From Streptomyces parvus (GTDB lineage: Bacteria > Actinomycetota > Actinomycetes > Streptomycetales > Streptomycetaceae): a stretch of 64,000 nucleotides of DNA. Numbering within the stretch: position 1 is the stretch's first letter; each line of letters opens with the position of its first letter. The notes beneath the pieces are model-generated. The model was not told the DNA's origin, did not search any database, and saw only the letters and a program-made list of their open reading frames with translations. Of the stretch, positions 17,767 through 27,464 are shown one piece after another. The stretch is taken from contig NZ_CP135079.1 in assembly GCF_032121415.1 (NCBI RefSeq), positions 2,170,001 through 2,234,000 of the forward strand, in the 5' to 3' direction. Both the position numbers and the translations under genes were made by a program.

Positions 17767-19431
17767 TCAGCCTCGCGTGAGCTTCTTGTACGTGGCACGG
17801 TGCGGGCGGGCCGCGTCCGCACCGAGGCGGTCGATCTTGTTCTTCTCGTACGACTCGAAGTTGCCCTCGAACCAGTACCACTTGGAGTCACCCTCGTAGG
17901 CGAGGATGTGCGTGGCGACGCGGTCCAGGAACCAGCGGTCGTGGGAGATGACCACCGCGGCGCCCGGGAACTCCAGGAGGGCGTTCTCCAGCGAGGAGAG
18001 CGTCTCGACGTCGAGGTCGTTGGTGGGTTCGTCGAGGAGCAGCAGGTTGCCGCCCTCCTTGAGCGTCAGCGCCAGGTTGAGGCGGTTGCGCTCACCACCG
18101 GAGAGGACGCCGGCCGGCTTCTGCTGGTCCGGGCCCTTGAAGCCGAACGCGGAGACGTAGGCGCGGGACGGCATCTCGACCTGGCCGACGTTGATGTAGT
18201 CCAGCTCGTCCGAGACGACGGCCCAGAGGGTCTTCTTCGGGTCGATGTTGGCGCGGGACTGGTCGACGTAGGAGATCTTGACCGTGTCGCCGATCTTGAC
18301 CGAACCGCTGTCGGGGGCCTCCAGGCCCTGGATCATCTTGAACAGCGTGGTCTTGCCCGCGCCGTTCGGACCGATGACGCCGACGATGCCGTTACGGGGC
18401 AGCGTGAACGACAGGTCGTCGATGAGGACCTTGTCGCCGAAGGCCTTCGAGAGGTTCTCGACCTCGACGACGATGGAGCCGAGCCGGGGGCCCGGCGGGA
18501 TCTGGATCTCCTCGAAGTCCAGCTTCCGCATCTTGTCGGCCTCGGCCGCCATCTCCTCGTACCGGGCGAGACGGGCCTTGGACTTGGTCTGGCGCCCCTT
18601 GGCGTTCGACCGCACCCACTCCAGCTCCTCCTTGAGGCGCTTCTGGCGCTTCTCGTCCTTGCGGCCCTCGACCTTGAGGCGGGCGGCCTTCTTGTCGAGG
18701 TAGGTGGAGTAGTTGCCCTCGTAGGGAATCGCGCGGCCGCGGTCGAGTTCGAGGATCCACTCGGCGACGTTGTTGAGGAAGTACCGGTCGTGGGTGACGG
18801 CGACGACGGCACCCGCGTACTTCGAGAGGTGCTGCTCCAGCCAGTTCACCGACTCGGCGTCCAGGTGGTTGGTGGGCTCGTCGAGGAGGAGCAGGTCCGG
18901 GGCCTCGATGAGGAGCTTGCAGAGCGCCACGCGGCGCTTCTCGCCACCGGAGAGGTTGGTGACCGGCCAGTCGCCGGGCGGGCAGCCCAGGGCGTCCATG
19001 GCCTGCTCCAGCTGGGCGTCCAGGTCCCACGCGTTGGCGTGGTCCAGGTCCTCCTGGAGCTTGCCCATCTCCTCCATCAGCGCGTCGGAGTAGTCGGTCG
19101 CCATGAGCTCGGCGACCTCGTTGAAGCGCTTGAGCTTGCCCATGATCTCGGCGGCGCCGTCCTGGACGTTCTCCAGGACGGTCTTCGACTCGTCGAGCTT
19201 GGGCTCCTGCATGAGGATGCCGACGGTGAACCCGGGCGACAGGAACGCGTCGCCGTTGGACGGCTGCTCCAGGCCCGCCATGATCTTCAGCACCGTGGAC
19301 TTACCGGCGCCGTTGGGGCCCACGACACCGATCTTCGCGCCGGGCAGGAAGTTCAGATTGACGTCATCGAGAATCACCTTGTCGCCGTGCGCTTTGCGCG
19401 TCTTGCGCATGGTGTAGATGTACTCAGCCAA
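17767..19431 (-). CDS. ettA: ABC-F translation factor EttA (energy-dependent translational throttle A)
   Basis: Soluble twin-ATPase of 554 residues. The TTG at 19431 gives the standard N-terminus with AEYIYTMRKTRKAHG, and length matches EttA. Two nucleotide-binding domains are seen: Walker A GPNGAGKST and GPNGAGKTT, signatures LSGGEKRR and LSGGERNR, Walker B LLLLDEPTNHLD and LLLLDEPTNDLD. The interdomain linker around residues 240-310 contains the P-site tRNA-interaction helices (KAARLKVEGRKDEKRQ), and there is the EttA arm. EttA binds the ribosomal E site and gates the first elongation cycle according to ATP/ADP ratio. It is not a transporter, because no membrane domain is present or adjacent. 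Confidence 0.93.
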   Translation of the reverse strand: MAEYIYTMRKTRKAHGDKVILDDVNLNFLPGAKIGVVGPNGAGKSTVLKIMAGLEQPSNGDAFLSPGFTVGILMQEPKLDESKTVLENVQDGAAEIMGKLKRFNEVAELMATDYSDALMEEMGKLQEDLDHANAWDLDAQLEQAMDALGCPPGDWPVTNLSGGEKRRVALCKLLIEAPDLLLLDEPTNHLDAESVNWLEQHLSKYAGAVVAVTHDRYFLNNVAEWILELDRGRAIPYEGNYSTYLDKKAARLKVEGRKDEKRQKRLKEELEWVRSNAKGRQTKSKARLARYEEMAAEADKMRKLDFEEIQIPPGPRLGSIVVEVENLSKAFGDKVLIDDLSFTLPRNGIVGVIGPNGAGKTTLFKMIQGLEAPDSGSVKIGDTVKISYVDQSRANIDPKKTLWAVVSDELDYINVGQVEMPSRAYVSAFGFKGPDQQKPAGVLSGGERNRLNLALTLKEGGNLLLLDEPTNDLDVETLSSLENALLEFPGAAVVISHDRWFLDRVATHILAYEGDSKWYWFEGNFESYEKNKIDRLGADAARPHRATYKKLTRG

Positions 19432-19556
19432 GAGAAACCGTCCGGCAGCAATAGAGGTGTGGGCAGATACACCCATCTTGCCTGACACCCGCCCCCGGAA
19501 GGAAACCCGTCCACCCACCGGCACCGGAGCGGCGGTCACCGTGTGCGGGCAGGTGC

Positions 19557-21053
19557 TCACTCACCGTCGGCGAGCGGCTTCTTCCGGCGGAGGGCGAAGA
19601 CCGCGCCACCGCCCACGACGAGCAGTCCGATGGCGACGGCGGCGAGCATCGGGGTGGCGCTGGATCCACCCGTGGCGGCGAGGTCGCCCTCCAGCCCCGA
19701 CGAGACGGAGCCGGTCGTGGCCGGGACGGACCGCTCGGCGCTCCGCGTGCCGACGTCGTTGCCCGCGCCCCCCGCCTCCTGGCTCTCCCGCTCCAGGACG
19801 CTGCCGCTGGTGGCGCAGTCCAGCACCCCGGTGAAGGTACGGCTGAAGCCGGCGGGCCCGGTGATGGTGAAGTCGTACGCCTGGTCCTCGGCGACGGGGA
19901 CGGCGACCGTGCTGGTCTCTCCGGCGGCGACGGTGTGCTCCTCGCCGGCCAGCTCGAAGGTGAACGGCGCGTCGCCCCGGTTGGCGGCCGTGACGTCCAC
20001 CCCGCCCTTCGCACAGTTCTTCCGGGCGGTCACCGCCGGGGCGGCGCCGGTCTCGGCCCAGGCGGCGGTGGCGCGGGCGGAGACGGTCGACTCGCTGGAA
20101 CCGGCCAGGATCTGGGTCTGGGTGCGGCCCGTCCCGGCGAGGGCCCGGCCGACCGGCACGGAGGTGGTGGCCTGGACGGCCAGCGACGCGGTGCCGTCGG
20201 CGGTGCCCTTCGGCACGGCGAAGTAGAGCCGGTCCCCGTCGGACGCCTCGGTGACCGGGGCGCCCTTCTTGTCGGTGACCTGGACGCCGCTGGCCGCGGC
20301 GTCCACCGGGGGCGACACCGAGACCTGACCCGCGGCGGTGCGGACGGTCACCGGACCGAGCAGTTCCCCGGCCCGGCCGGAGACGGCGGCCGGCTCCAGG
20401 GTCAGCGAGGTCCGGGGCTCCTTCTCCGGGCGCGCGCTGCGCTGCAGCCAGTCGGCGAGCTTCTCCGCCTGCTTGTCCGACGCGGTGACGTCGGCGTTGT
20501 CCGAGTAGCGCCAGATGGCGACCTGCGTCCCCGCGGCCGCGGTCCGCTCCGTCAGCGGACCGGTACCGGCCGCCTCGGCGAGCGCGGCCAGGTCGTCGAC
20601 CTGCGGGTAGGAGTGCTGGAGGATCCAGCGGATCCTCCCCGCGTTCCGGTTGCCGCCGAGTGAGGTCTCGGCCCAGGGGGTCTCCAGGTACTTGGCCTGC
20701 TCCTGGGTGGGGTTGTGGAGGTCGATGCAGTAGGTCTTGAGCTTCCCTCCGCCGTCCACGGTCATCTCGAAAAGTCCGGCGGGCAGTTCCTGGGTCCGGA
20801 CGGGCGCGCCGTCCTCCCCCGCGATGCGGAGCACGGCGCTGTCGAAGGTCTTCAGTCCGTCGAGCACGGCGGCGGCGCCGCCGTGGTGCCGGCTGGTGTC
20901 GTCGGCCGCCGCCGGTCCGGCGCCGACGAGCGCGGCTGCCGCGACGAGACCGGAGACCAGCAGAGCGGCGACCGGGCGGAGGATCCCGCGCCCGGGGTCC
21001 GCTCCTGTCGTGCCGGATGACGACGCAGCGGACGCTGAAGGCGCAGAAAACAC
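19557..21053 (-). CDS. thioester-domain (TQXA) surface protein with LAxTG sortase signal
   Basis: Cell-wall protein of 498 residues. The GTG at 21053 follows GAGGGG with good spacing and gives an N-terminal signal peptide (hydrophobic ~residues 25-47, cleavage near AAA-DD). Cys109 in TYCIDL and Gln177 in TQVAIW are the pair that forms the internal thioester of TQXA adhesin domains, which can bind covalently to host or surface amines. Two or three beta-sandwich-like repeats follow. The C-terminus is a sorting signal: LAATG at 458-462, a membrane helix and RRKK. LAxTG is the class E sortase motif of streptomycetes, as used for chaplins. It stands between ettA and an ssb paralogue; no sortase gene lies in the window. 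Confidence 0.88.
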   Translation of the reverse strand: MFSAPSASAASSSGTTGADPGRGILRPVAALLVSGLVAAAALVGAGPAAADDTSRHHGGAAAVLDGLKTFDSAVLRIAGEDGAPVRTQELPAGLFEMTVDGGGKLKTYCIDLHNPTQEQAKYLETPWAETSLGGNRNAGRIRWILQHSYPQVDDLAALAEAAGTGPLTERTAAAGTQVAIWRYSDNADVTASDKQAEKLADWLQRSARPEKEPRTSLTLEPAAVSGRAGELLGPVTVRTAAGQVSVSPPVDAAASGVQVTDKKGAPVTEASDGDRLYFAVPKGTADGTASLAVQATTSVPVGRALAGTGRTQTQILAGSSESTVSARATAAWAETGAAPAVTARKNCAKGGVDVTAANRGDAPFTFELAGEEHTVAAGETSTVAVPVAEDQAYDFTITGPAGFSRTFTGVLDCATSGSVLERESQEAGGAGNDVGTRSAERSVPATTGSVSSGLEGDLAATGGSSATPMLAAVAIGLLVVGGGAVFALRRKKPLADGE

Positions 21054-21193
21054 AGAATTCCCCTCCGGGCGAGGCCCTTGCGCGTGGTGCGCGTGTGGGG
21101 AATGCCTCGCCAGCAGACCCAAGTGACCCGTGAGCACTGGGAATCCTAAAGAACGGGCGGAGGCGAGTCCCCCGAACTGCCCTTCGCCAACCG

Positions 21194-21206
21194 TTCCGAA
21201 TCGGAA
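21194..21206. promoter_or_regulatory. 13-base palindrome upstream of the surface-protein gene
   Basis: TTCCGA-A-TCGGAA is a perfect inverted repeat about 140 bases before the GTG of the minus-strand thioester protein and within the ~200-base gap to ssb. It may be an operator; no cognate regulator is adjacent. Confidence 0.3.
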
Positions 21207-21251
21207 TCGTTATCGCGGGATGGCGCCAGAACGCGTCACCGAACAGCCTTT

Positions 21252-21713
21252 TCAGGACACTGCGGCCATTGCGCCGACCTGTTCTCCTTCTTTCGGCGCC
21301 CTCTCCGTGTCGCCGTCCGTGACGCGCTCCGGACGCTCCGTCAGATGCGGTTCCAACCTGGGCGCCCGGCGGAAGGCGGCGGTTCCCCGGCTCAGATCGT
21401 GGCCGACGGCGACCGCCTCGACATCGACGAACGTCCGTCGCTGACCGGCCTGTTCTTCCTCACGGATCTTCAGTCGGCCGTGCACGACCAGAGGTTCCCC
21501 GACCGAAACGGAACCGGCGAGATTCGCGGCGAGCGTCCGCCAGGACCAGACGGTGTAGAAGCTGGTGCGGCCGTCGGCCCAGAGCTGTTTCTCGCGGTCC
21601 CAGCGGCGCGGAGTGACGGCGAAACGGAATCGCGCCATTCCTCCGGTGGCCGTCTCCCGGAAGTCCACCGCGGTCGCCGCGTTACCCACCAGGGTCACCA
21701 AGGTCTCGTTCAT
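21252..21713 (-). CDS. ssb: single-stranded DNA-binding protein paralogue lacking the acidic tail
   Basis: Protein of 153 residues with an OB-fold of the SSB family: TLVGNAATAVDFRE, MARFRFAV, SFYTVWSWRTLAANLAGSVSVGEPLVVHGRLKIRE and RTFVDVEAVAVGHDL. The start at 21713 has a GGGGGCGG sequence before ATG. The C-terminus is a charged Glu/Arg tail and lacks the DDDxPF peptide by which canonical SsbA recruits repair partners. Streptomycetes usually have SsbA and SsbB elsewhere, so this is an accessory paralogue. It lies downstream of the two GTPase genes, separated by ~137 bases, on the same strand. Confidence 0.85.
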   Translation of the reverse strand: MNETLVTLVGNAATAVDFRETATGGMARFRFAVTPRRWDREKQLWADGRTSFYTVWSWRTLAANLAGSVSVGEPLVVHGRLKIREEEQAGQRRTFVDVEAVAVGHDLSRGTAAFRRAPRLEPHLTERPERVTDGDTERAPKEGEQVGAMAAVS

Positions 21714-21850
21714 TTCCGCCCCCGCATTCCTTGTCTTCCTTGCCTTGCTTGTCTTCCATGCCGTGCCGCACCGCGCGTACCTCGTCGCACGGCGGTGTCG
21801 TACGCACTCCATGGTGGCCGCCGGAAAGGAATCACGTCGGGGCCTGTGGA

Positions 21851-23713
21851 CTACCGGCCGGTTGTGGAAAACTCCGTCACCGTCACGTACCGCTCGCGCA
21901 CTTCCCGGTAGCGGACCAGTTCGGCCGCGACCGGGTCCAGGACCCTGGCCCGGCCGCAGCCGGCCGCCGCCTCGCGCAGCCGCCGCTCGGCGTCCTGCCC
22001 GAACCGTCTGGCCGGTCCACGGATGGCCGCGGCGCAGGCCCACTCGACCAGCGGGCCGCCGACGACACCGGCCAGCATGATGAGCGCGGGGGTGACGAGC
22101 CCGGGTTCCAGGACGCCGATGATCTGGCCGGCCAGCCACAGGCCGCCGAAGATCTGCAGGAGCGTCATCGACACCTGGGCCAGCACCGCGGCCGGCCACC
22201 ACTTCGGCCGGGGCGGCTTGGGCGGTCGCCCGCCGAGCTGGGGGACCGTGCCCGTCCCCGTCTCCGTCCCGCCGCTCCGCTTGGACGCGCCGGGGGCCCC
22301 GGCCCTGACCGCCAGTTCGTCCAGCGCCTCGGACAGCCCCTGCGCCCCGGTGAACGCGGCCTCGCGCACCGCTTGCGCCCAGGGGCCGGGCAGCCCGTCG
22401 GCCGCGTCGTCCGCGACGATCCGCACCGCCTGCTCGACCCGCTGCCGGGCCGTCAGCTCCTCCTCGGGCGGGGTGAGCGCCTGGCCCATCCGGTCCAGGC
22501 TGCCGGGCAGGCCCCGGTTCTCGTACCAGCGCCAGAGCCGCAGCCAGGGCGTCCCGCAGGCCCGGCTCGCGTTGCGGCGCCACTCCCGCTCGGCGGCCTG
22601 TCCGGCGGCCGCGGCCCCGACGGCGTCGGCCAGCCGGTCGGTGAACTCCTCGCGGGCCCGCTCGCCGAGACCGGGCCGCCCCTCGGCCACGTACACCGGG
22701 CGCAGCCGGGCCGCCGCCGCGTCGACGTCGGCGGAGAGGCGGCGGGTGGCGGCGGTGCGGTCCGAGACGAACCGGCCGATCATCTCGCGGAGTTCGGGGA
22801 CCCCGTCGCCGGTGAGCGCGGACAGGGACATGACGGTGGCGCCGGGTTCGCCGTGCTCCCCGAGCGCGATGCCGTCCTCGTCGAGGAGGCGGCGGAGGTC
22901 GTCGAGGACGAGGTCGGCGGCCTCGCCGGGCAGCCGGTCGGTCTGGTTGAGGACGACGAAGGTGACCTCCGCGTGTCCGGCGAGCGGGCGCAGATAGCGT
23001 TCGTGCAGGGCGGCGTCGGCGTACTTCTCGGGATCGACGACCCAGATCACCGCGTCGACCAGGGCCAGGACCCGGTCCACCTGGTCACGGTGCTCGGTGG
23101 CCGCCGAGTCGTGGTCGGGCAGGTCGACCAGGACGAGCCCCTGGAGCGCCTCGTCGAAGGCGGCGGGTCCCGGGTGGGGCCTGCGGCGCAGCCGCCCGGG
23201 GACGGCGAGGCGGTCCAGCAGTCCCGCCGCCCCGTCGGTCCAGCTGCACGCGATGGGCTGGGAGGTGGTGGGCCGGCGGAGCCCGGTGTCGGAGATGGGG
23301 GCCCCGGCGAGCGCGTTGAACAGGGTCGACTTCCCGCTGCCGGTGGCTCCCGCGACGGCGATGACCGTGTGCCGGGAGGAGAGCCGCTGCCTGGCCGCGG
23401 CCTCGTCCAGCACGCGGCCCGCCTCGGCGAGGGTGTCCCGGTCGAGCCGGGCGCGGGAGAGTCCGACGAGCTCGCGCAGGGCGTCGAGCCGGGTGGGCAG
23501 CGGTCCGCCGGCGGGGGCGTACGCCTCGACCTGCGGCTCCGCGTCGTCCTCTGCGGGCGTGGGCGGCGCGGCCTCCTCCGCTTCGCGGGCCTCGGCCGCC
23601 GCCGCGCGCCGGGCGATGAGCCCGTCGTCCCAGCGCCCGTCCTCACGCCCGTCCGGCTTCCCCGTGCTGTCGCCCCGGCCCTTGCCGTGGCCCTCGTCCG
23701 TGACGGCAGTCAT
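21851..23713 (-). CDS. YfjP-type dynamin-like GTPase with membrane segments (second of pair)
   Basis: GTPase of 620 residues. ATG 23713 overlaps the upstream GTPase stop (ATGA) and follows AGGAGAGG. After a charged ~90-residue N-terminus comes P-loop GATGSGKS, the Thr-rich switch [16 protein letters not shown] as G3, and NQTD as G4. Residues ~500-560 hold a hydrophobic hairpin ([20 protein letters not shown] and [20 protein letters not shown]), consistent with membrane insertion. Family members are predicted membrane-remodelling or division-related GTPases; their partners in Streptomyces are not established from this sequence. It is translationally coupled to its partner. Confidence 0.82.
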   Translation of the reverse strand: MTAVTDEGHGKGRGDSTGKPDGREDGRWDDGLIARRAAAAEAREAEEAAPPTPAEDDAEPQVEAYAPAGGPLPTRLDALRELVGLSRARLDRDTLAEAGRVLDEAAARQRLSSRHTVIAVAGATGSGKSTLFNALAGAPISDTGLRRPTTSQPIACSWTDGAAGLLDRLAVPGRLRRRPHPGPAAFDEALQGLVLVDLPDHDSAATEHRDQVDRVLALVDAVIWVVDPEKYADAALHERYLRPLAGHAEVTFVVLNQTDRLPGEAADLVLDDLRRLLDEDGIALGEHGEPGATVMSLSALTGDGVPELREMIGRFVSDRTAATRRLSADVDAAAARLRPVYVAEGRPGLGERAREEFTDRLADAVGAAAAGQAAEREWRRNASRACGTPWLRLWRWYENRGLPGSLDRMGQALTPPEEELTARQRVEQAVRIVADDAADGLPGPWAQAVREAAFTGAQGLSEALDELAVRAGAPGASKRSGGTETGTGTVPQLGGRPPKPPRPKWWPAAVLAQVSMTLLQIFGGLWLAGQIIGVLEPGLVTPALIMLAGVVGGPLVEWACAAAIRGPARRFGQDAERRLREAAAGCGRARVLDPVAAELVRYREVRERYVTVTEFSTTGR

Positions 23714-25353
23714 CGCTGCCACCTCTCCTTCTGCAGTACGGAAAGCGCGGCGATCAGTTCGGCCTGGGGCTCGGGGGCGACGTCGAGCGCGTCGAGCGGG
23801 GCGAGGCGGCGTTCGCGTTCACCGCGGAGCACCTGGTCGAGGCAGCTCGTCAGCAGCTCGCCGCCCTTGTCGCGGAGGCGCAGCGCGCCCTGGGCGCCGA
23901 TGCGTTCGGCGAGCTGCTCCCCCGCCGCACGGGCGCGCCGCCCGCCGAGCAGGGCTGCCGCGAGGAGGGCCGTGACGTTCTCGGGGGCGGGCGCCACACT
24001 GCGGTCGAGCTGGCGCACCTCCTCGTCGACCAGCTCCTCCAGGACCCGGCGCCACCGGCGTACGGCGACGGCGATCCGCCCTTCGACGTCCTCGGCGGGC
24101 CCCCAGCCCCCGGCTTCGCGTCCGGCGCCCTCGAACCGGAACAGGGCCCCGGCGGGTTCGCGGAGCCAGTGGGTGCGGATCTGTTCGTCGGCGGCGGAGA
24201 CCGAGCACTGGAGCAGGGCCACCAGGCTGTCGACGAGGGCTTCGAGGAGTTCCTCGGGCGAGCTGTAGAGGGGGTAGCCGCGCCACCGGGTCCGCGCGTC
24301 CCCGGAGAGCACCGCCCCGTTCCTCAGCCGGCGGCGGATCCGGTTGGCTTCCTTGCCGTACGCCTCGTCGACAGCCGCGGTGAGCCGTACGGAGGCGGCG
24401 TACTGGGCGGCGACGGCGGAGGCCAGGGCGGGCATCCGGACGTTGAGCGACTCGATGACGCCGGAGGCGGTGCGTCCCACCGCCTGCTGCCGGGCGGCGG
24501 GGTCCTGGGCCCGGTGGGCGAGCCAGGCGCGCAGCGGGGCGACGGCGCTGGTGGGGAGCAGTCCGCTGCCGCCGCCAGTGGACTCGGGCAGTTCGGGGAT
24601 GGTGAACCGGGGCACGTCCCCGAGTCCGGCCCGGGTCAGCAGGGCCGCGTACTGCCGGGACACCTCGGCGATCACCTGGTGGGGCACCCGGTCGAGGACG
24701 GTGACGAGGGCGGCGTCGTACTCCTTCGCGGTACGCAGCAGGTGCCAGGGCACGGCGTCGGCGTAGCGCGAGGCGGTGGTGACCATGACCCAGACGTCGG
24801 CGGCGCAGATGAGTTCGGCGGCGAGGACGCGGTTGCGGACGACGAGGGAGTCGATGTCGGGGGCGTCCAGGATGGCGAGCCCTCGGGGCAGGCTGACCGC
24901 GGTCTCCACCCGCAGGGCGGCGTCCCCGTCCTCCCCGCGTGCGGCGAGGTCGTCAAGCCCGTCGGGGTCGGGCGTCTGGCCCGGCGGCAGCCAGATCCGG
25001 GTGAGCTGCGGCAGCACCCGCACCCCCGCGAACCAGTGGTGGTCGTCCGGGTGGCAGACCAGCACCGGGGTCCGGGTGGTGGGCCGCAGCACACCGGCCT
25101 CGCTGACCCGGCACCCCACCAGCGAGTTGACCAGGGTGGACTTCCCGGCCCCGGTGGATCCGCCGATCACGGCGAGCAGCGGCGCCTCGGGGTCCTTGAG
25201 GCGTGGCAGGAGGTAGTCGTCGAGCTGGGCGAGGAGTTCGACCCTGGCCTGCCGGGCCCGTTCGGCCCCCGGCAGGGGCAGTGGGAGACGCACGGCGGCG
25301 ACACGGTCGCGCAGGGCGGAAAGTGCGTCGATGAGCTGAGGCCGTACGTCCAT
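23710..25353 (-). CDS. dynamin-like GTPase (first of pair)
   Basis: GTPase of 547 residues from ATG 25353; the neighbouring in-frame GTG codons give nearly the same protein. P-loop GGSTGAGKS, switch region [20 protein letters not shown]3 DAPDIDS with a bound 'IDS' as in the sister gene, and a LDRV G4-like motif. The C-terminal 250 residues are helical with many Arg and Glu ([24 protein letters not shown]). The two coupled proteins share the G1-G3 pattern but differ in length and in the membrane hairpin, which only the second shows clearly. A cis-encoded GTPase pair often acts as a heteromeric complex, as in DynA/DynB of streptomycetes; this comparison is inferential. Confidence 0.8.
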   Translation of the reverse strand: MDVRPQLIDALSALRDRVAAVRLPLPLPGAERARQARVELLAQLDDYLLPRLKDPEAPLLAVIGGSTGAGKSTLVNSLVGCRVSEAGVLRPTTRTPVLVCHPDDHHWFAGVRVLPQLTRIWLPPGQTPDPDGLDDLAARGEDGDAALRVETAVSLPRGLAILDAPDIDSLVVRNRVLAAELICAADVWVMVTTASRYADAVPWHLLRTAKEYDAALVTVLDRVPHQVIAEVSRQYAALLTRAGLGDVPRFTIPELPESTGGGSGLLPTSAVAPLRAWLAHRAQDPAARQQAVGRTASGVIESLNVRMPALASAVAAQYAASVRLTAAVDEAYGKEANRIRRRLRNGAVLSGDARTRWRGYPLYSSPEELLEALVDSLVALLQCSVSAADEQIRTHWLREPAGALFRFEGAGREAGGWGPAEDVEGRIAVAVRRWRRVLEELVDEEVRQLDRSVAPAPENVTALLAAALLGGRRARAAGEQLAERIGAQGALRLRDKGGELLTSCLDQVLRGERERRLAPLDALDVAPEPQAELIAALSVLQKERWQR

Positions 25354-25659
25354 GGTCACCACATGCGAAGAATGCCCAATTTTGGAGCCTTTTTGAAGCG
25401 TATAGACCCCTCTGCGCGGCGGTTCCACCCTCTGGACAGAGTCAGGACAGAGGGGACGAGTGGGGCAGGGGCATAACGAGTGCACAACACCCGGCGCGCA
25501 GCGGGCGAAAAGCGCTGCGGGAATCGCACCTACCTGCGATTATCGGTTCGCTTCACCGAACCTCCACATCGTGCCACGCAGGTGAAGCAACCGGGTCCAG
25601 GGGATCGGAGCCCTATCCTTGTCCCGGCACGGCCACGGAACCACCGATCAGGACTCCCG

Positions 25660-25732
25660 GCCCCCGTAGCTCAGTGGATAGAGCAGGCGCCTTCTAAGCG
25701 CTTGGCCGCAGGTTCGAGTCCTGCCGGGGGCG
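25660..25732 (+). tRNA. tRNA-Arg (anticodon UCU)
   Basis: Complete 73-base cloverleaf. Acceptor stem GCCCCCG pairs with CGGGGGC, the D arm is GCTC/GAGC with loop AGTGGATA, the anticodon arm is GGCGC/GCGCT with loop CTTCTAA (anticodon TCT, decoding AGA), and the T arm is GCAGG/CCTGC with loop TTCGAGT. Discriminator base G at 25732; CCA is not encoded. Rare-codon tRNA-Arg genes are frequent integration sites, but no integrase is next to it. Confidence 0.95.
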
Positions 25733-25824
25733 CACAGCCACGCAGCTCATGGGCATACGTGCCCGGTGGGTGCCCGCACCGCTGCTGAAGATGATGCCGG
25801 ACGTGGAGCCGGCGAACCGGCGAC

Positions 25825-25860
25825 GAGGGGGTCCGGGGCCATGCGGCCCCGGACCCCCTC
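25825..25860. terminator. strong hairpin downstream of tRNA-Arg
   Basis: A perfect 16-base GC-rich stem (GAGGGGGTCCGGGGCC and its complement) with tetraloop ATGC lies ~90 bases past the tRNA. It probably ends the tRNA transcript and may also stop minus-strand transcripts. Confidence 0.75.
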
Positions 25861-25875
25861 TCCTCGTGCCGGAGT

Positions 25876-26124
25876 TCAGCTCACACCGTCGGTGCTCCGG
25901 TCCACCGCCGACCGGCCCTCCAGAAACTCGGTGACCTTGCGCAGACGCAGGGCGAGCTGGATCTCCAGGGCGGGTCCGGGCTGCTGCCACTGCGGACCTC
26001 GACCGCGGACCGGGTTCTCGAATCGATCGTCGCGCGCTTCACCTGAGAGCTCCCCTTTCCCCTGTTCGCCGGGCGGTGGCCCGGACAGAAGGGTGCGCGA
26101 GGCCGGTCGCAGGGACGTGAAAAC
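25876..26124 (-). other. protein-like open frame without a canonical start (possible broken small gene)
   Basis: In the minus strand an 82-codon frame closed by TGA at 25876 shows high G/C at third positions and ordinary composition (for example FENPVRGRGPQWQQPGPAL and LEIQLALRLRKVTEFLEGR), unlike the Ser/Arg/Pro-rich alternatives. It has no ATG, GTG or TTG; a GTG with GGGGAG upstream at 26042 lies in a different frame. A frameshift, a CTG start, or chance are the options. The remaining stretch 25733-26512 holds no convincing gene on either strand, apart from the hairpin above and the approach to the amidase. Confidence 0.3.
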
Positions 26125-26512
26125 TCATACGGTCCGCAGTAGACGACGGCAGCCCTCCCGGCCACAAAGGAAGAGGGATAGTCCGTCAAGTCGGCGGCCT
26201 CCCCTACGACGGCCGGGGGAGGCGATGCGCCCGATGTCCGCGACCTTCGGGCAGGAGTTCGGGCATACCCGGACGGGAGTTCGAGTGCGGTGAAACCTTC
26301 CGCCCGGCGGGACGTTCGTCAGGGCATGGGAGCGGGCAAATCGATCAGGTGGGCTCCGAAAGGCGGAATCCCCTCCCGCAGGACCGGCCCCCCGCACCCC
26401 GTCACCCGGCGGGCATCCGCGACTCCGTGCCGCCGCCCGTCCCCCCGGTCCCGCCGCCCGCACACCGAAGCGCCTGCGTGAATTGCGCACCATCAGGGAA
26501 AGGAGCGCCGCG

Positions 26513-27388
26513 ATGGCGACGCCGCTGTCCGCCGACAAGCTGCTCAAAGCCCTCCGCGACGAAGGCCTCCACGTCGTCGAACACCGGAGCTGGCGTACCA
26601 ACAACCGTAATCACAAGGGTCCCTGGGGACCGACGCACGGGGTGATGATCCATCACACGGTCACGTCGGGCACCGCGTCCTCCGTCGAGCTCTGCTACAA
26701 CGGCCACTCCGCCCTGCCGGGTCCGCTCTGCCACGGTGTCATCGCCAAGGACGGGACCGTCCACCTCGTGGGGAACGGACGGGCGAACCACGCCGGGCTC
26801 GGCGACGACGACGTGCTGCGCGCCGTCATCGCGGAGAAGGCGCTGCCCCCGGACAACGAGGCCAACACCGACGGCAACCGGCACTTCTACGGCTTCGAGT
26901 GCGTCAACCTCGGCGACGGCAAAGACCCTTGGCCGGCGGCCCAGTTGCTGGCGATCGAGCGGGCCGCCGCCGCCGTCTGCCGGGCGCACGGCTGGTCCGA
27001 GCGGTCGGTGATCGGGCACCTGGAGTGGCAGCCGGGCAAGGTCGATCCGCGCGGCTTCACGATGAACTCGATGCGTACGCGGATCGGCAAGCGGCTGGAC
27101 GGCGCCCCGGACGGCCCCTCCAAGCCGCCGCCGAAGCCTGCGTACGAGCCGTTCCCGGGGTCCGCGTTCTTCAGGGTGGGCCGGAACAGCGCCGTCATCA
27201 CGGCGATGGGCAAGCGTCTGGTGGCCGAGGGCTGCGGGCGGTACACGGTGGGCCCCGGCCCGGCCTGGTCCGAGGCCGACCGGAAGTCGTACGCCGCCTG
27301 GCAGCGCAAGCTGGGCTACTCGGGCGAGGACGCGGACGGCGTTCCCGGGAAGAGCAGTTGGGACCGGCTCAAGGTGCCCAACGTGTGA
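26513..27388 (+). CDS. N-acetylmuramoyl-L-alanine amidase with C-terminal peptidoglycan-binding domain
   Basis: Protein of 291 residues from ATG 26513 behind AAAGGAG. An amidase_2/PGRP domain covers residues ~30-190: MIHHTVT with the zinc His, NHAGLGDDDV, and HLEWQPGKVDPRG with the second zinc His, the Lys and the Asp-Pro typical of zinc amidases. After a Pro/Lys linker, about 80 residues (FFRVGRNSAVITAMGKRLVAEG ... GEDADGVPGKSSWDRLKVP) form the actinophage-type peptidoglycan-binding domain. No signal peptide is evident, as in phage endolysins, so export or lytic release is open. It is followed by a strong bidirectional terminator. Confidence 0.88.
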   Translation: MATPLSADKLLKALRDEGLHVVEHRSWRTNNRNHKGPWGPTHGVMIHHTVTSGTASSVELCYNGHSALPGPLCHGVIAKDGTVHLVGNGRANHAGLGDDDVLRAVIAEKALPPDNEANTDGNRHFYGFECVNLGDGKDPWPAAQLLAIERAAAAVCRAHGWSERSVIGHLEWQPGKVDPRGFTMNSMRTRIGKRLDGAPDGPSKPPPKPAYEPFPGSAFFRVGRNSAVITAMGKRLVAEGCGRYTVGPGPAWSEADRKSYAAWQRKLGYSGEDADGVPGKSSWDRLKVPNV

Positions 27389-27403
27389 CAGGGCGCGCCT
27401 CAC

Positions 27404-27448
27404 GGTGGCCCGGCTCGCGCTCTTCCGGCGAGCGCGAGCCGGGCCACC
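27404..27448. terminator. 19-base perfect stem, bidirectional terminator
   Basis: GGTGGCCCGGCTCGCGCTC pairs perfectly with the complementary arm across a 7-base loop. It starts 16 bases after the amidase stop and lies 17 bases past the end of the minus-strand FG-GAP remnant, so it can serve both. Confidence 0.8.
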
Positions 27449-27464
27449 GCACGCGGATCAGCGG

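Noticed and set aside
25660..26512. Integrated element at tRNA-Arg
   Set aside because: No integrase, excisionase or repeated 3' tRNA end was found within the window; only gene-poor DNA is seen.
26040..26512. Riboswitch (for example c-di-AMP) upstream of the amidase
   Set aside because: I could not recognise the conserved core motifs, and no clear attenuator hairpin adjoins the start.
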